From assembly GCA_037447335.1 (NCBI GenBank), contig JBBIGV010000020.1, positions 1 to 47,680 on the forward strand: a DNA stretch of 47,680 nt, written 5' to 3'. A program made the position numbers and the translations under genes. Below, in pieces: positions 1-8,102 of this stretch; position 1 is the stretch's first letter, and each line of letters begins with the position of its first letter. The stretch comes from JBBIGV01 sp037447335 (lineage in GTDB: Bacteria; Bacteroidota; Ignavibacteria; Ignavibacteriales; Ignavibacteriaceae). The notes below the pieces were generated by a model. The model saw only the letters and a program-made list of their open reading frames with translations. It had not been told where the DNA came from and ran no database searches.

Positions 1-181
1 CTCGCTGAGCTTTCAATTCCCATTCGGCAGCATTCGGAATAGGAAGATTATTTTCTTCGATTCCTAACAAATCTTCAAGATTATTTCCAACGCTACCAAC
101 ATTTCCGTGTCTTGCATTTGGAATCCAACCAGCTTTTTTAATTAATTGTAATTCTGCAATAAGTTGTTTTTTGGTAAGTAT
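1..181 (-). CDS. MvaI/BcnI-type restriction endonuclease, N-terminal fragment (runs off the left edge)
   Basis: Reading the minus strand from about 181 to 1 gives an open frame containing KKAGWIPNARHGNVG, then LEDLLGIEENNLPIPN and AEWELKAQR. This matches the N-terminal half of the MvaI/BcnI restriction endonuclease family, whose catalytic E-x-K sits in the ELK segment. Known members cut CCWGG or CCSGG. It follows the methyltransferase in the same direction and even in the same frame, 18 bases after its TAG stop. There is no ATG, GTG or TTG between that stop (200-202) and the conserved GWIPN motif; the only candidates are ATA codons at 187 and 181. Translation may use a rare start, read through the stop, or the sequence may carry an error. 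The family assignment is fairly firm; the start is not. The rest of the gene lies outside the window. Confidence 0.72.
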   Translation of the reverse strand, partial: MLTKKQLIAELQLIKKAGWIPNARHGNVGSVGNNLEDLLGIEENNLPIPNAAEWELKAQR

Positions 182-199
182 TTTTATTAAGAAGAGTCT

Positions 200-1090
200 C
201 TATTGTTTAGGGGGTTTCCAAAAATCTAGTAAATATTCAAAAGTGGTTCCCATTGTTATGTAGTTGCTAGGCCAACCAAATATACCAATTTTATTAACGA
301 TATTAGTTCTATCCCAAATTATTGTATTTCTAAGTTCATAACCTCGCTTACGTAATTCTTGAATTAATGAAACGTGAATTGTAATTCTTTCGTTTTCCCA
401 CCACATATCCGGAACATTAATAACACAATGACCTTTTTCTTTTAACAATGGTAATAACGATTCGTAAATATCGCCGATTGTTTCTGTATATTGCTCAAGA
501 CCGTAAGTTCCAAGGTCTCTTTCATCTTGTGAATATTGTTCAACTTTATTTAGTTGATTATTATTCCGGTCACGTCTTGATTTATTTTGTCTTTTTCTAT
601 TGAGAAGGTTCGCATATGGTGGCGAAGTCCAGATTAAACTTATTGTTTCATCTTCAAAATAATTTCTAATATTTCTTGCATCATCAAGTAATACTATTTG
701 TTTTGCGTCATTAAACATATTTTGGTTTGCAAGACGAGAGTTGCAAAGTTCAATATATTTTTCTTGTAAATCGAAACCGACAGCATTTCTATTTGTATCT
801 TGTGCAGCAACTAAAGTTGTTCCGCTACCTACAAATGGGTCAAGGACAAGTTCACCTTGATGTGTAAACAATTCTATAACTTTACGAGCTAACGAAATTG
901 GAAAGGTTGCCGGGTGTTGTTCTTTATCTCTAACATCTCGTTTCTCATAGATAAATTGCCAAACACCAAGCTGACACTTTAGCCAATCTTTTGCTGTAAG
1001 ACAATTGATTTTTGTCCCGTTACATTCGCACGTTTTTCTATAGCCAATATTAATTTTATCAGAATCTTTTATTAATGCTTGTTGATTCAT
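200..1090 (-). CDS. Type II DNA methyltransferase, N4-cytosine (SPPY) type
   Basis: A 296-residue SAM-dependent DNA methyltransferase. The SAM-binding motif DPFVGSGTT is at residues 84-92, preceded by a motif X-like segment (HPATFPISLARKVI, about 59-72). The catalytic motif TSPPY is at 155-159; the S-P-P-Y form is typical of N4-cytosine and some N6-adenine enzymes. The protein presumably protects the host from the MvaI/BcnI-type endonuclease that follows, and known members of that pairing make N4-methylcytosine in CCWGG or CCSGG; the exact site here is inferred. The start ATG at 1090 gives a normal-length product. No Shine-Dalgarno motif is obvious. It is the first gene of a two-gene R-M operon reading off the left edge, and the first unit of the defence island. 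Confidence 0.88.
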   Translation of the reverse strand: MNQQALIKDSDKINIGYRKTCECNGTKINCLTAKDWLKCQLGVWQFIYEKRDVRDKEQHPATFPISLARKVIELFTHQGELVLDPFVGSGTTLVAAQDTNRNAVGFDLQEKYIELCNSRLANQNMFNDAKQIVLLDDARNIRNYFEDETISLIWTSPPYANLLNRKRQNKSRRDRNNNQLNKVEQYSQDERDLGTYGLEQYTETIGDIYESLLPLLKEKGHCVINVPDMWWENERITIHVSLIQELRKRGYELRNTIIWDRTNIVNKIGIFGWPSNYITMGTTFEYLLDFWKPPKQ

Positions 1091-1368
1091 TTTACCTAAA
1101 TTTTTATTTGATTTTCTTAAAGATAACTATTTGAGAGAAAGAATGATAGTATTTACTTATGCCAGCTAACGTTTAGTATTTTATCCGAAATTGAGACAAA
1201 AAAAATATCAGACGCTTCACAAAAAATATTATTATCCGCACAAAGATAGAGTAAATAATATTTTCGACATAAGATTCACCTTGTTTTTGTTTCTTATGTT
1301 ACAACTAATAACTCAACTCATACAAAACCAGTTAAATAAATATCTAAATTTAATAGTCGTCTGCTTTG

Positions 1369-1403
1369 GCATTTACACGCAATAAAAGAGTAAATGCTTT
1401 TTT
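1369..1403 (+). terminator. Possible rho-independent terminator on the + strand
   Basis: GCATTTAC at 1369-1376 and GTAAATGC at 1390-1397 form a perfect 8-bp stem, followed by six T at 1398-1403. The T-run lies on the + strand, so it would stop transcription moving right toward site A. The only + strand reading frame before it (1191-1385, 64 codons, lysine- and leucine-rich) resembles no known protein. Apart from this hairpin and a GCTAAC/GTTTAG core-like motif near 1164-1175, I see no gene in 1091-1468. Confidence 0.4.
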
Positions 1404-1468
1404 CAAAACTTAAAACTATTACTAAAAAAACCGTTACAAAATACATCTTCTTTTACTTTAAAGAGTAA

Positions 1469-1659
1469 GTATAACGGCGTTGTGCTTAACCCGCAGCCCA
1501 GAATAAGACTGCCGAATAGAAGCGCAAACATTAATGATTTAAAAAATTTTGTTTAGAAGAACAAAGCCGACCAAGTTAGCCGAAACGGAACAACTAACAT
1601 TAAAATTATAAAAATGCCGAGTGCGAAAACGCTTTCGGCTTGAGGCACTTGTTATATGC
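1469..1659 (-). repeat. attC-like recombination site A
   Basis: Core-like boxes GTATAAC (1469-1475) and GTTATAT (1651-1657) bound a 190-bp imperfect palindrome. On the minus strand the first arm reads TGCCTCAAGCCGAAAGC. The other arm, read on the + strand, gives TGCTTAACCCGCAGC, so the first arm carries an extra C and A at the places where integron attC sites have extrahelical bases. An unpaired GGCGTTG lies between the core and the L-type stem. The interior is homologous to site B (AAGAACAAAGCC, AATGCC, TGCGAAAACG). By the bulged arm its sense direction is leftward, so its cassette would be the type I R-M locus to its right, which also reads leftward. No integrase gene is in the window, so attC identity is inferred from structure. 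Confidence 0.6.
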
Positions 1660-1675
1660 GTTTTTATATTTGTAA

Positions 1676-4600
1676 CTATTTTTCATTTGTCAATTCATTT
1701 GCAATTAATTCAGCTTGTTTCAATACTGTTTCGGTGGCTAGCTTCTGCATATCGGGGGGATATCCGAATTGGCGTAATGTTCTTTTTACTATCACTTTTA
1801 ATTTTGCTTTCACACTTTCCTTAATTGTCCAGTCAATAGATGCGTTTTGTCTAACTCTATCAAATAAAACAATTGCCAGTTCTCTGAGTTTATCTTTTTG
1901 CATTAACTCCATTGCACTTTTATTATTGGCAACCGCTGTATAAAAAGCGTATTCAAATTCTGATAAACCCATTTCTATCGGCTCTTTATCCATTTCTTGG
2001 ATTTCTTTGCCCAGCTTAATTAATTCTTCAATTACTTCAGCGGCAGTAAGGATTTTATTGTGATACTTTTTTATAGAACTTTCGAGCATTTCCATTAATG
2101 ATTTGCCTTGAACGAGATTTGTTCTTGTTCTTGATTTTATTTCATCATTCAGTAATTTTCTAAGAACTTCCAGAGCTACGTTTTTATGCTCCATATTTTT
2201 TACTTCCAAAAGAAAGTCTTCTGAAAGTATTGAAATATCCGGCTTCTTAATTCCGGCAGCATCGAATAAATCTATAACTTTATCCGTAACAAGGGCTTTA
2301 TCTATTACTTGACGAATTGTTGTTTCAATTTCTTCATCCGTTTTACCGGTTCCGGTTGTATCAAATTTTGCTAACCTTGCCTTTACAGCTTGGAAGAACG
2401 AAACTTCATCTTTAACATCCATTGCTTGTTCGTGCGGAATTGCAATTGCAAATGCTCTTGATAATGCAGTTACTTCATCAATAAATCTTTTCTTTCCGTT
2501 TTCAAGACTTAATATGTGTTCTTCTGCCGCTAATATTATTTTTAGTTTTGTTGTTGTATCAGCCGTAAAATATTCTTCGTATAAAAGTCCTTTATCTTTA
2601 CCGAGATATGGAACCAACGGATCTTTCACCAAATCTTCATAATCTTTGGAATAAGCTCTTGCCGGTTTTTCAAGAAACATCTGCGAAACAATTTCCAGTT
2701 TTTCAAGCATAAGCTGAACAGCTTTTTCTTGAGCAATTGCCGGATCACCTTTACCGCCGCTATCAGAATAAAAAGAAAGAGCTTTTTTCAAATCTGATGC
2801 TATTCCTAGATAATCAACAATCAATCCGCCAGGTTTATCTTTGTAAACACGGTTAACTCTTGCGATGGCTTGCATAAGATTATGCCCGCGCATAGGTTTA
2901 TCAATATATAGCGTATGAAGAGAAGGAACATCAAAACCGGTAAGCCACATATCGCGAACAATAACAAGTTTAAGTTCATCATCAGGCGTTTTCATTCTAT
3001 CGGCTAAAATTCTTCTCTGGTCTTTTGTAGTGTGATGTTTTGCCATTTCCGGTCCATCAGCTGATGAAGCAGTCATTACAACTTTAATCGAGCCTTTCTT
3101 CAATTCATCGTTGTGCCATTCTGGTTTTAATTTTATTATTTCGTTATATAGTTCTACTGCTATTCTGCGGGACATTGAAACAATCATTCCTTTGCCTTCA
3201 AAAACTTCTTGCCTCAATTCAAAGTGAGAAACAACGTCAGCGGCTATTTGTTTTATCCGGTCTTCGCTTCCTACCAAGGCTTCCAACTGTGTCCATTTAG
3301 CTTTGGCTTGCTGTGTAAAAGTTAATTCATCTTTATCAAGTTCATCATCTAATTCAGCGACAAGTTTTTTGCCTTCTTCACTTAAATTTATTTTCGCTAA
3401 ACGTCCTTCATAAAAAATTCGTACTGTTGCGCCATCATCCACTGCTTGGGCGATGTCATAAACATCAACATAATTTCCGAAAACTGCCGGAGTGTTTACA
3501 TCCGTGCTCTCAATTGGTGTTCCGGTAAAACCTAAAAATGTTGCATTAGGCAAAGCATCACGCATATATTTTGCGAAACCGTAAACTGTCTTTTTGCCTA
3601 TTACATTTCCTTGCTCATCTTTATCGTCAATGGTTTTTGCTTTGAAGCCATATTGTGTACGGTGTGCTTCATCTGCAATTACAACTATATTTTTTCTATC
3701 CGATAGCTGTTCGTATATATTTCCGTCATCCGGTTGGAATTTTTGAATTGTAGAAAATACTACACCGCCCGAAGAAACTTTTAACAATTCTTTTAAGTGT
3801 TCTCTGTTTTCGGCTTGAACCGGGTCTTGCCTTAATAATTGTTTCGATGCTGCAAATGTATCAAACAACTGATCATCCAAATCGTTACGGTCTGTTATCA
3901 TTAAAATTGTAGGATTATCCAAAGTCAAAACTATTTTGCCGGTATAAAAAACCATTGATAACGATTTACCGCTGCCTTGAGTATGCCATACAACGCCGCC
4001 TTTTCTAGTGCCATTTTCTGCAGAAGCAAGAATAGTTCTTTCAACCGCTTTGTTTACCGCATAGTATTGATGATATGCCGCAAGTTTTTTGGTTGTTTCA
4101 ATAACTGTAAGATTAGTTTTTAGGTCTTCACGTTTTGTCTTTTCAAAAACAATGAAATGCCGGATTAAATCGAACAAGATTTTTTTGTTTAGCATTCCAT
4201 TAATCAGTGTCTCCAATTCGCTTACAAGATGTGATGCTTCTTTTGTGCCGTCAACTGATTTCCAACTCATAAAACGGCTGAAACCGGCGGAGATTGTTCC
4301 GGCTTTGGCTTCTAATCCATCTGAGATTACAACCAATCCATTGTAAGTAAACAGACTTGGTATTGCTTGCTTGTAAGTTTGTATTTGTTTAAAAGCAGTT
4401 CTTACGGTTGCGTTTTCATCAACTGCATTTTTTAATTCTATTATTACTAATGGAATTCCGTTTATAAAAAGAATAATATCGGGTCGTTTATTAATGTTAT
4501 TTTCAATGACCGTGAATTAATTGGCAACTATAAAATCGTTGTTATCTGTGTTATCAAAATCAATCAACCAAACCAAATCACCTCTGCTGTTACCGTTTTT

Positions 4601-4906
4601 TTGATAAGTAACTTTTATTCCTTCAGTGAGCATCCGGTGAAATGATTCATTGTTGGCAATCAGTTCGGGCGAGTTAAGCCTTTGAGTTTGTTTAACTGCT
4701 TCTTCTCTCGCTTCTGCCGGAACTTTGGGATTTATTCTTCCTACTGCTTCTTGAAGTCGTTCAATCAAAAGTACATCTTCAAAAGTTTTACGCTCTGGTT
4801 TTTCTCCGTCCGGTGCAATAGCCGGCGCGTAGATGTATTGGTATTTTAATTTTTCCAGTTGCTCAATAGCAAATAATTCAATTTCGGATTCTGTCATTCT
4901 ACTCAT
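1676..4906 (-). pseudogene. hsdR: Type I restriction subunit HsdR, interrupted by one in-frame stop
   Basis: The motor and nuclease subunit of a type I R-M enzyme. The frame is open from ATG at 4906 to 1676 (1077 codons) except for one TAA at 4517-4519, about codon 130, after NNDFIVAN. Translation resumes in the same frame with FTVIENNINKRPDIILF, so CAA to TAA is the likely lesion. The N-terminal nuclease motif D-x13-E-x-K (about D143, E157, K159) lies just after the stop. The helicase motifs are intact: Walker A HTQGSGKS (about 311-315) and DEAH in VIADEAHRTQYG (about 412). A restart at TTG 4336 would make an 886-residue motor lacking the nuclease motif. The start lies one base from the inverted repeat around the GxxExxY gene. 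If the stop is real, restriction is lost; a sequencing error or readthrough are alternatives. Confidence 0.85.
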
Positions 4907-5411
4907 TGTCTGAACCGCAGATTTTATGGATTAAAGGATTTCGCTGATTTAATTTTGTATTCATTTGTAATTCTATTGAATTGGAGCGATGTTGAACCGA
5001 AATTGATTAATAATCCAATTTCTAATTTATACGCTTCAAGGTAATTAAGCGCTTGAGCTAAATGGACTTTTTCAAGTTCCGTTATTGCTTTTAATTCTAC
5101 CATAATTAAATCGTCCACAAGAAAATCGACTCTACGCGTTCCTATATGATCGTCTTTGTAATAAATTGGCATTTCCAACTCGCGTTGAAAATTTAATCCG
5201 GCTTTTGATAATTCTATTGCCAACGCGCGTTGATAAATTACTTCTTGAAATCCATTCCCAAGAAATTTATGCACCTCCATAGCGCATCCGATAATCTTAT
5301 GCGTTAAATCTTTGTATTTATATTCTTCGTTCATATCTATTCATATATCCCATCAGCGTCATCTAACTATCTGCGTAATCCAAAAATCTGCGTCAATCTG
5401 CGGTTCAGACA
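4907..5411. mobile_element. Putative mobile unit: GxxExxY gene between 17-bp perfect inverted repeats
   Basis: TGTCTGAACCGCAGATT at 4907-4923 is repeated in perfect inverse at 5395-5411. The unit between holds a single gene (4924-5334) plus short tandem ATCTGCGT-like repeats (about 5370-5400). It sits exactly in the hsdS-hsdR junction: the right repeat supplies the TGA stop of hsdS and the left repeat abuts the hsdR start codon. From family knowledge, GxxExxY genes are often multi-copy and lie in similar repeats in Bacteroidota-type genomes. No transposase is encoded, so any movement would depend on factors supplied elsewhere. Confidence 0.6.
4924..5334 (-). CDS. GxxExxY protein (PD-(D/E)XK-like superfamily, function unknown)
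   Basis: A 136-residue protein with the family-naming motif GNGFQEVIY near residues 26-34, followed by TRRVDFLVDDLIMVELKAI. The D-x-x-x-D and E-L-K elements of the second part resemble a PD-(D/E)XK nuclease fold. Members are 120-135 residues long, so this is full length. The biochemical function is not established. It lies between hsdS and hsdR in the same direction, but its inverted-repeat bracket suggests a passenger rather than a subunit of the R-M enzyme. ATG 5334 is the only sensible start. Confidence 0.85.
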   Translation of the reverse strand: MNEEYKYKDLTHKIIGCAMEVHKFLGNGFQEVIYQRALAIELSKAGLNFQRELEMPIYYKDDHIGTRRVDFLVDDLIMVELKAITELEKVHLAQALNYLEAYKLEIGLLINFGSTSLQFNRITNEYKIKSAKSFNP

Positions 5412-6556
5412 TTTACTCGCACTTCTCCGGACATTAGTTTGGGTAATAGAACATTCCTTAATTTTTCCAGTAACATAATTTGACCAAGATTGAAAATTAC
5501 TCTTTCATACAGTGGTACTAATTGACTTGAATAAATGATTATTTGATCTTCTTCCAATTTTGGGAATCCACAATTTTCTATTGAAGTTGAACTAATATTT
5601 GGTTGTGCACTTCCAGTGGCTGTATTTTCTATGTAATCTTGTCCAAATTCAGATTTCAATTGCAAATAAGCTAAATACTTTGAACCACGATATTTTTCTT
5701 TAAGCATTCCAACTCGCTGATTTAACCACAAAGATTTTTCATTCTTTGGTATAATACCCAGTTTACCAATTTCAGCCCCAGTCATTGCAATTAATATGTC
5801 CCCACTTTCAATCTTAAAAATATTTTGAATATTGTTTACAATTTGATCATCTACACAATCAGCATTAACAATATCTATTACGCTATTAGAGATGTTTTTT
5901 ATCTTGATTATCCTATTTTCACCACTAATGCCGAAATCTTTGCTTTTAAAAGCGAAACCATTTTGTAATGTTATTAATTGTGAGATAGTATCATCAAATT
6001 CTTTTTCATCAAACCACTGCCTAAAAAGTGTTTCTGCCATTGCTTCTAATGTTTTGTTTTGGCGGTGGAGTATATCTATTTTATCATCCAGACTGCTGAG
6101 CACACCGGCAATTGCTTTTTGTTCGGGGAGAGGGGGGAGAAATACATCTATCGCATAAACATCATTTCTATTTAAACCCGGGACAGCACTATGAGAATTC
6201 ATTTCGTTCAGTTGTAACGTGAGAAGGAAATAATAAAAAAACTTAATATCATTATCATTCTTAAGGCTGATATAATAAGTAGTATCTATTGGGAAAAAAT
6301 CTCTATTTGAATATTTTATTTCACCGACACTGCCTTTTCTACCAACAATTATTCCCGGCGCTTTAACTAAAAATTCATTATGATAACCAACAACTCCATT
6401 TGAACCATAAACTGGATAATTTCCTTCTTTTCTTTCTGATTCTTTTAGTCCTTTGCCATAAAGTAGCTCTAACTCATCACCAAGTTTGCATTCCTTCCAC
6501 GCACGCTTAGACAAGCTCAGCGCATCGCCATTTTTATAATCCAATTCACTACTCAT
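5405..6556 (-). CDS. hsdS: Type I R-M specificity subunit HsdS
   Basis: A 383-residue specificity subunit that would pick the bipartite target for HsdM and HsdR. It has two target-recognition domains (about 20-145 and 185-345). Each is followed by a conserved helical spacer: PLPEQKAIAGVLSSLDDKI, continuing to ETLFRQWF, after the first, and EKLRNVLLPKLMSGEVRV at the end. GSAQPNISS in the second domain is typical of HsdS. Length is near the usual 380-450. The stop codon (TGA) lies inside the right inverted repeat of the neighbouring GxxExxY unit. ATG 6556 is used here; the first 20 residues are poorly conserved in type, so a later start near AWKECKLGDE is possible. The recognition sequence cannot be read from the protein. 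Confidence 0.9.
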   Translation of the reverse strand: MSSELDYKNGDALSLSKRAWKECKLGDELELLYGKGLKESERKEGNYPVYGSNGVVGYHNEFLVKAPGIIVGRKGSVGEIKYSNRDFFPIDTTYYISLKNDNDIKFFYYFLLTLQLNEMNSHSAVPGLNRNDVYAIDVFLPPLPEQKAIAGVLSSLDDKIDILHRQNKTLEAMAETLFRQWFDEKEFDDTISQLITLQNGFAFKSKDFGISGENRIIKIKNISNSVIDIVNADCVDDQIVNNIQNIFKIESGDILIAMTGAEIGKLGIIPKNEKSLWLNQRVGMLKEKYRGSKYLAYLQLKSEFGQDYIENTATGSAQPNISSTSIENCGFPKLEEDQIIIYSSQLVPLYERVIFNLGQIMLLEKLRNVLLPKLMSGEVRVNV

Positions 6557-6587
6557 CAGCCATAACCTTTTTAAGATTTGTTGTAAC

Positions 6588-6631
6588 GGTTGTTTCGATA
6601 CACCCCGATGAATCGGGGTTACTCAACAACC
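6588..6631. repeat. REP-like nested palindrome, copy 1
   Basis: A 44-bp nested palindrome. The outer arms are GGTTGT (6588-6593) and ACAACC (6626-6631); the inner arms are CCCCGAT (6603-6609) and ATCGGGG (6612-6618). The connectors TTCGATAC and TTACTCA between outer and inner stems recur in the copies at 6666-6709 and 6739-6783. It lies in the 183-bp gap between the GIY-YIG gene and hsdS. Confidence 0.7.
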
Positions 6632-6665
6632 TTGTCTTCGATCGGGCACTCGACACCCTTTTAGA

Positions 6666-6709
6666 CGGTGGCTGAGTAATCGCCGAAGGCGATTGTACCG
6701 AAGCCACCG
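6666..6709. repeat. REP-like nested palindrome, copy 2 (opposite orientation)
   Basis: Also 44 bp. The outer arms are CGGTGGCT and AGCCACCG, the inner arms AATCGCC and GGCGATT around GAA. The connectors are the reverse complements of those in copy 1 (GAGT- and -GTACCGA), so the copy is inverted. Stem bases differ from copy 1 but stay paired. Confidence 0.7.
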
Positions 6710-6738
6710 TTTGCGTGCGAAATATTTTTCTTCTCCAG

Positions 6739-6783
6739 CTCATCTCGATACATTCCTCACTTCGTTCGGAATTACTCGATGAG
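6739..6783. repeat. REP-like nested palindrome, copy 3, overlapping the end of the GIY-YIG gene
   Basis: The outer arms are CTCATC (6739-6744) and GATGAG (6778-6783), the inner arms ATTCC and GGAAT, with connectors TCGATAC and TACTC shared with copy 1. The element encodes the last dozen or so residues and the stop of the GIY-YIG reading frame. Confidence 0.65.
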
Positions 6784-7072
6784 CATTGCGAAATAATTTC
6801 TTCGCAAGTTTAGGCAACAATTCCGGTTTCCCCTTTATTAAAGCTTCTTTCTTTTTACGGCTCCAGCCTTGCACTTGTTTTTCGCGGTAGAATGCTTCAT
6901 CAATTCTTGCGTATTCTTCATAGTAAACAAGTTTAACCGGTAATCTTTTCTTTGTATAATTTGCACCCAACATATTTTGATGTTCCCAAAGCCGTCGTTC
7001 CAAATCTTTTGTACTGCCGGTGTAATAGCTGCTGTCAGCGCATTCAAGTATGTACATATAACCTTTAGTCAT
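6740..7072 (-). CDS. GIY-YIG nuclease superfamily protein (YhbQ/UPF0213-like)
   Basis: Starting at ATG 7072 the product begins MTKGYMYILECADSSYYTGST, the standard opening of the single-domain GIY-YIG family (YhbQ/UPF0213 type). R near KDLERRLWEHQ and the E of IDEAFYREKQVQGW fit the remaining catalytic positions. The first domain residue is conserved at this ATG, so it is preferred over the upstream GTG at 7099, which lies in a palindrome. Size is about 110 residues, as usual. The C-terminal residues (about RVIPNEVRNVSR) come from a REP-like palindrome and are probably an acquired tail. It lies in the type I R-M locus, but such genes are frequent, often repeat-associated strays, so a role in restriction is not implied. 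Confidence 0.85.
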   Translation of the reverse strand: MTKGYMYILECADSSYYTGSTKDLERRLWEHQNMLGANYTKKRLPVKLVYYEEYARIDEAFYREKQVQGWSRKKKEALIKGKPELLPKLAKKLFRNAHRVIPNEVRNVSR

Positions 7073-7092
7073 ATTTATATTTTTTTTGTTAA

Positions 7093-7119
7093 AGGTCACT
7101 TCGACAAGCTCAGTGACCT
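7093..7119. repeat. REP-like palindrome, short form
   Basis: AGGTCACT (7093-7100) and AGTGACCT (7112-7119) form a perfect 8-bp stem around TCGACAAGCTC. The flanks of the loop (TTCGA, CTCA) match the connectors of the longer copies, but the inner stem is missing. It overlaps the last codons and stop of the ORF6N gene. Confidence 0.65.
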
Positions 7120-8005
7120 ATTAAGATTTTGTAAAAGTTCAAGTGCGGTTTTATCCATTTTAGAAAAAGCGAACCATTTTTTGCCAAGGTCTTTAAGCGA
7201 AGCTCCGAAGTGGTAAACTTGGTTATCGTCAATAATTAAAAAACGGTCGTGTACTTTATCGAATTCTTTAATAGACAGTTTCGGGTACTGCGAGTTGAAC
7301 TTCTTCTCGTCGAGTTTTAATGAATTGCTAACATCTTTAGTAAGGATGGTTATTTCAACATTCTTTTTCTTTTTGGTAAACAACTCTAAAACTGTTTCAT
7401 CAATGTAATTATCAATAAGCATAATAGATATTTTCGGCTTTACGAACGAGCGAAGAAACAAATTTGTAAGCATCAAAAATCTGCCCATCGAAGAAGATGC
7501 CTTGTGTTGGTTCGTAATCTTTTCTTTGTAAAGCATTAAAAACCTTCTCGAAATTTTTGTCAGTTTCAATCTGTTTGTACTCTAAATTCTCCAATCTCTG
7601 AAAAACACCGGCATTTGTCACAAGAAATTTACGCATAGCAACAAAAGCACTCATTATCTGGACACTCATTTTAACTGCCGTTTCGCTTTTAAGAACAGCG
7701 GAGAGCATTGCAACGCCTTGTTCGGTAAAGACGAAGGGCAGCTTTCTTCTTCCTCCGTGCTCTGAACTTGATATCGCAAATTGCGACATCAAGTTTTCAA
7801 ATTCTTCAGCGGACAATTGAAACATAAATTCTTTTGGAAATCGTGAAATATTCCTCTTTACTTGTTCATTAAGTCTTCTTGTCTCAACACCGTAAAAATC
7901 GGCTAAATCGCTGTCAAGCATAACCTGATCATCCCGGATTGTAAAAATCTTCTTCTGAATTTCAGACGAATTATAAACGATAATTTCTTTCTTTGATTTA
8001 GCCAT
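7096..8005 (-). pseudogene. ORF6N-domain protein with PLD-like C-terminal domain, frameshifted
   Basis: The N-terminal part (from MAKSKKEIIV at 8005; ATG 8038 is an alternative) carries the ORF6N DNA-binding domain: TIRDDQVMLDSDLADFYGV, then RFPKEFMFQLS and LPFVFTEQGVAMLSAVL. The C-terminal part, in another frame, has LIDNYIDETVLELF and HDRFLIID, typical of the single-gene ORF6N proteins that end in a phospholipase-D-like domain. The first frame stops at about 7412 after VRKAENIYYAY, while the second is already open; VRKAE plus SIMLIDNYID would be the natural join. This points to one extra base near 7428-7434 (AAAATA). The last residues come from a palindrome at 7093-7119. Such genes often sit inside type I R-M loci; their function is unsettled. 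A sequencing error or programmed frameshift is possible. Confidence 0.8.
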
Positions 8006-8017
8006 TTTCTTAAAACT

Positions 8018-8100
8018 GGTCACGTTTTGTGACCACATATTCAGTTTTTCTAAGATCGCAAATTGCGATATTAAAGATATTTTGAAATCACAAATTGTGA
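8018..8100. promoter_or_regulatory. Cluster of operator-like palindromes upstream of the ORF6N gene
   Basis: Three palindromes lie in 83 bases between hsdM and the ORF6N start at 8005: TCACAAATTGTGA (8088-8100), TCGCAAATTGCGA (8056-8068) and GGTCACGTTTTGTGACC (8018-8034). The first two share the form TCRCAA-A-TTGYGA. A further copy, TCGCAAATTGCGA (7774-7786), lies inside the ORF6N coding region. Spacing of 32 bases (about three helical turns) between the first two suggests binding of a dimeric regulator, possibly the ORF6N protein itself; that is inference. Confidence 0.5.
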
Positions 8101-8102
8101 CC

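Noticed and set aside
1191..1385. 64-codon + strand frame
   Set aside because: No ribosome binding site, no recognisable domain, and it ends inside a hairpin; kept only as a possible transcript under findings.
6549..6743. 64-codon minus-strand frame between the GIY-YIG gene and hsdS
   Set aside because: It is made mostly of REP-like palindromes and resembles no protein.
6588..7119. Possible CRISPR-like array
   Set aside because: The repeats are self-palindromic, face both ways and have irregular spacing; no cas genes are present.
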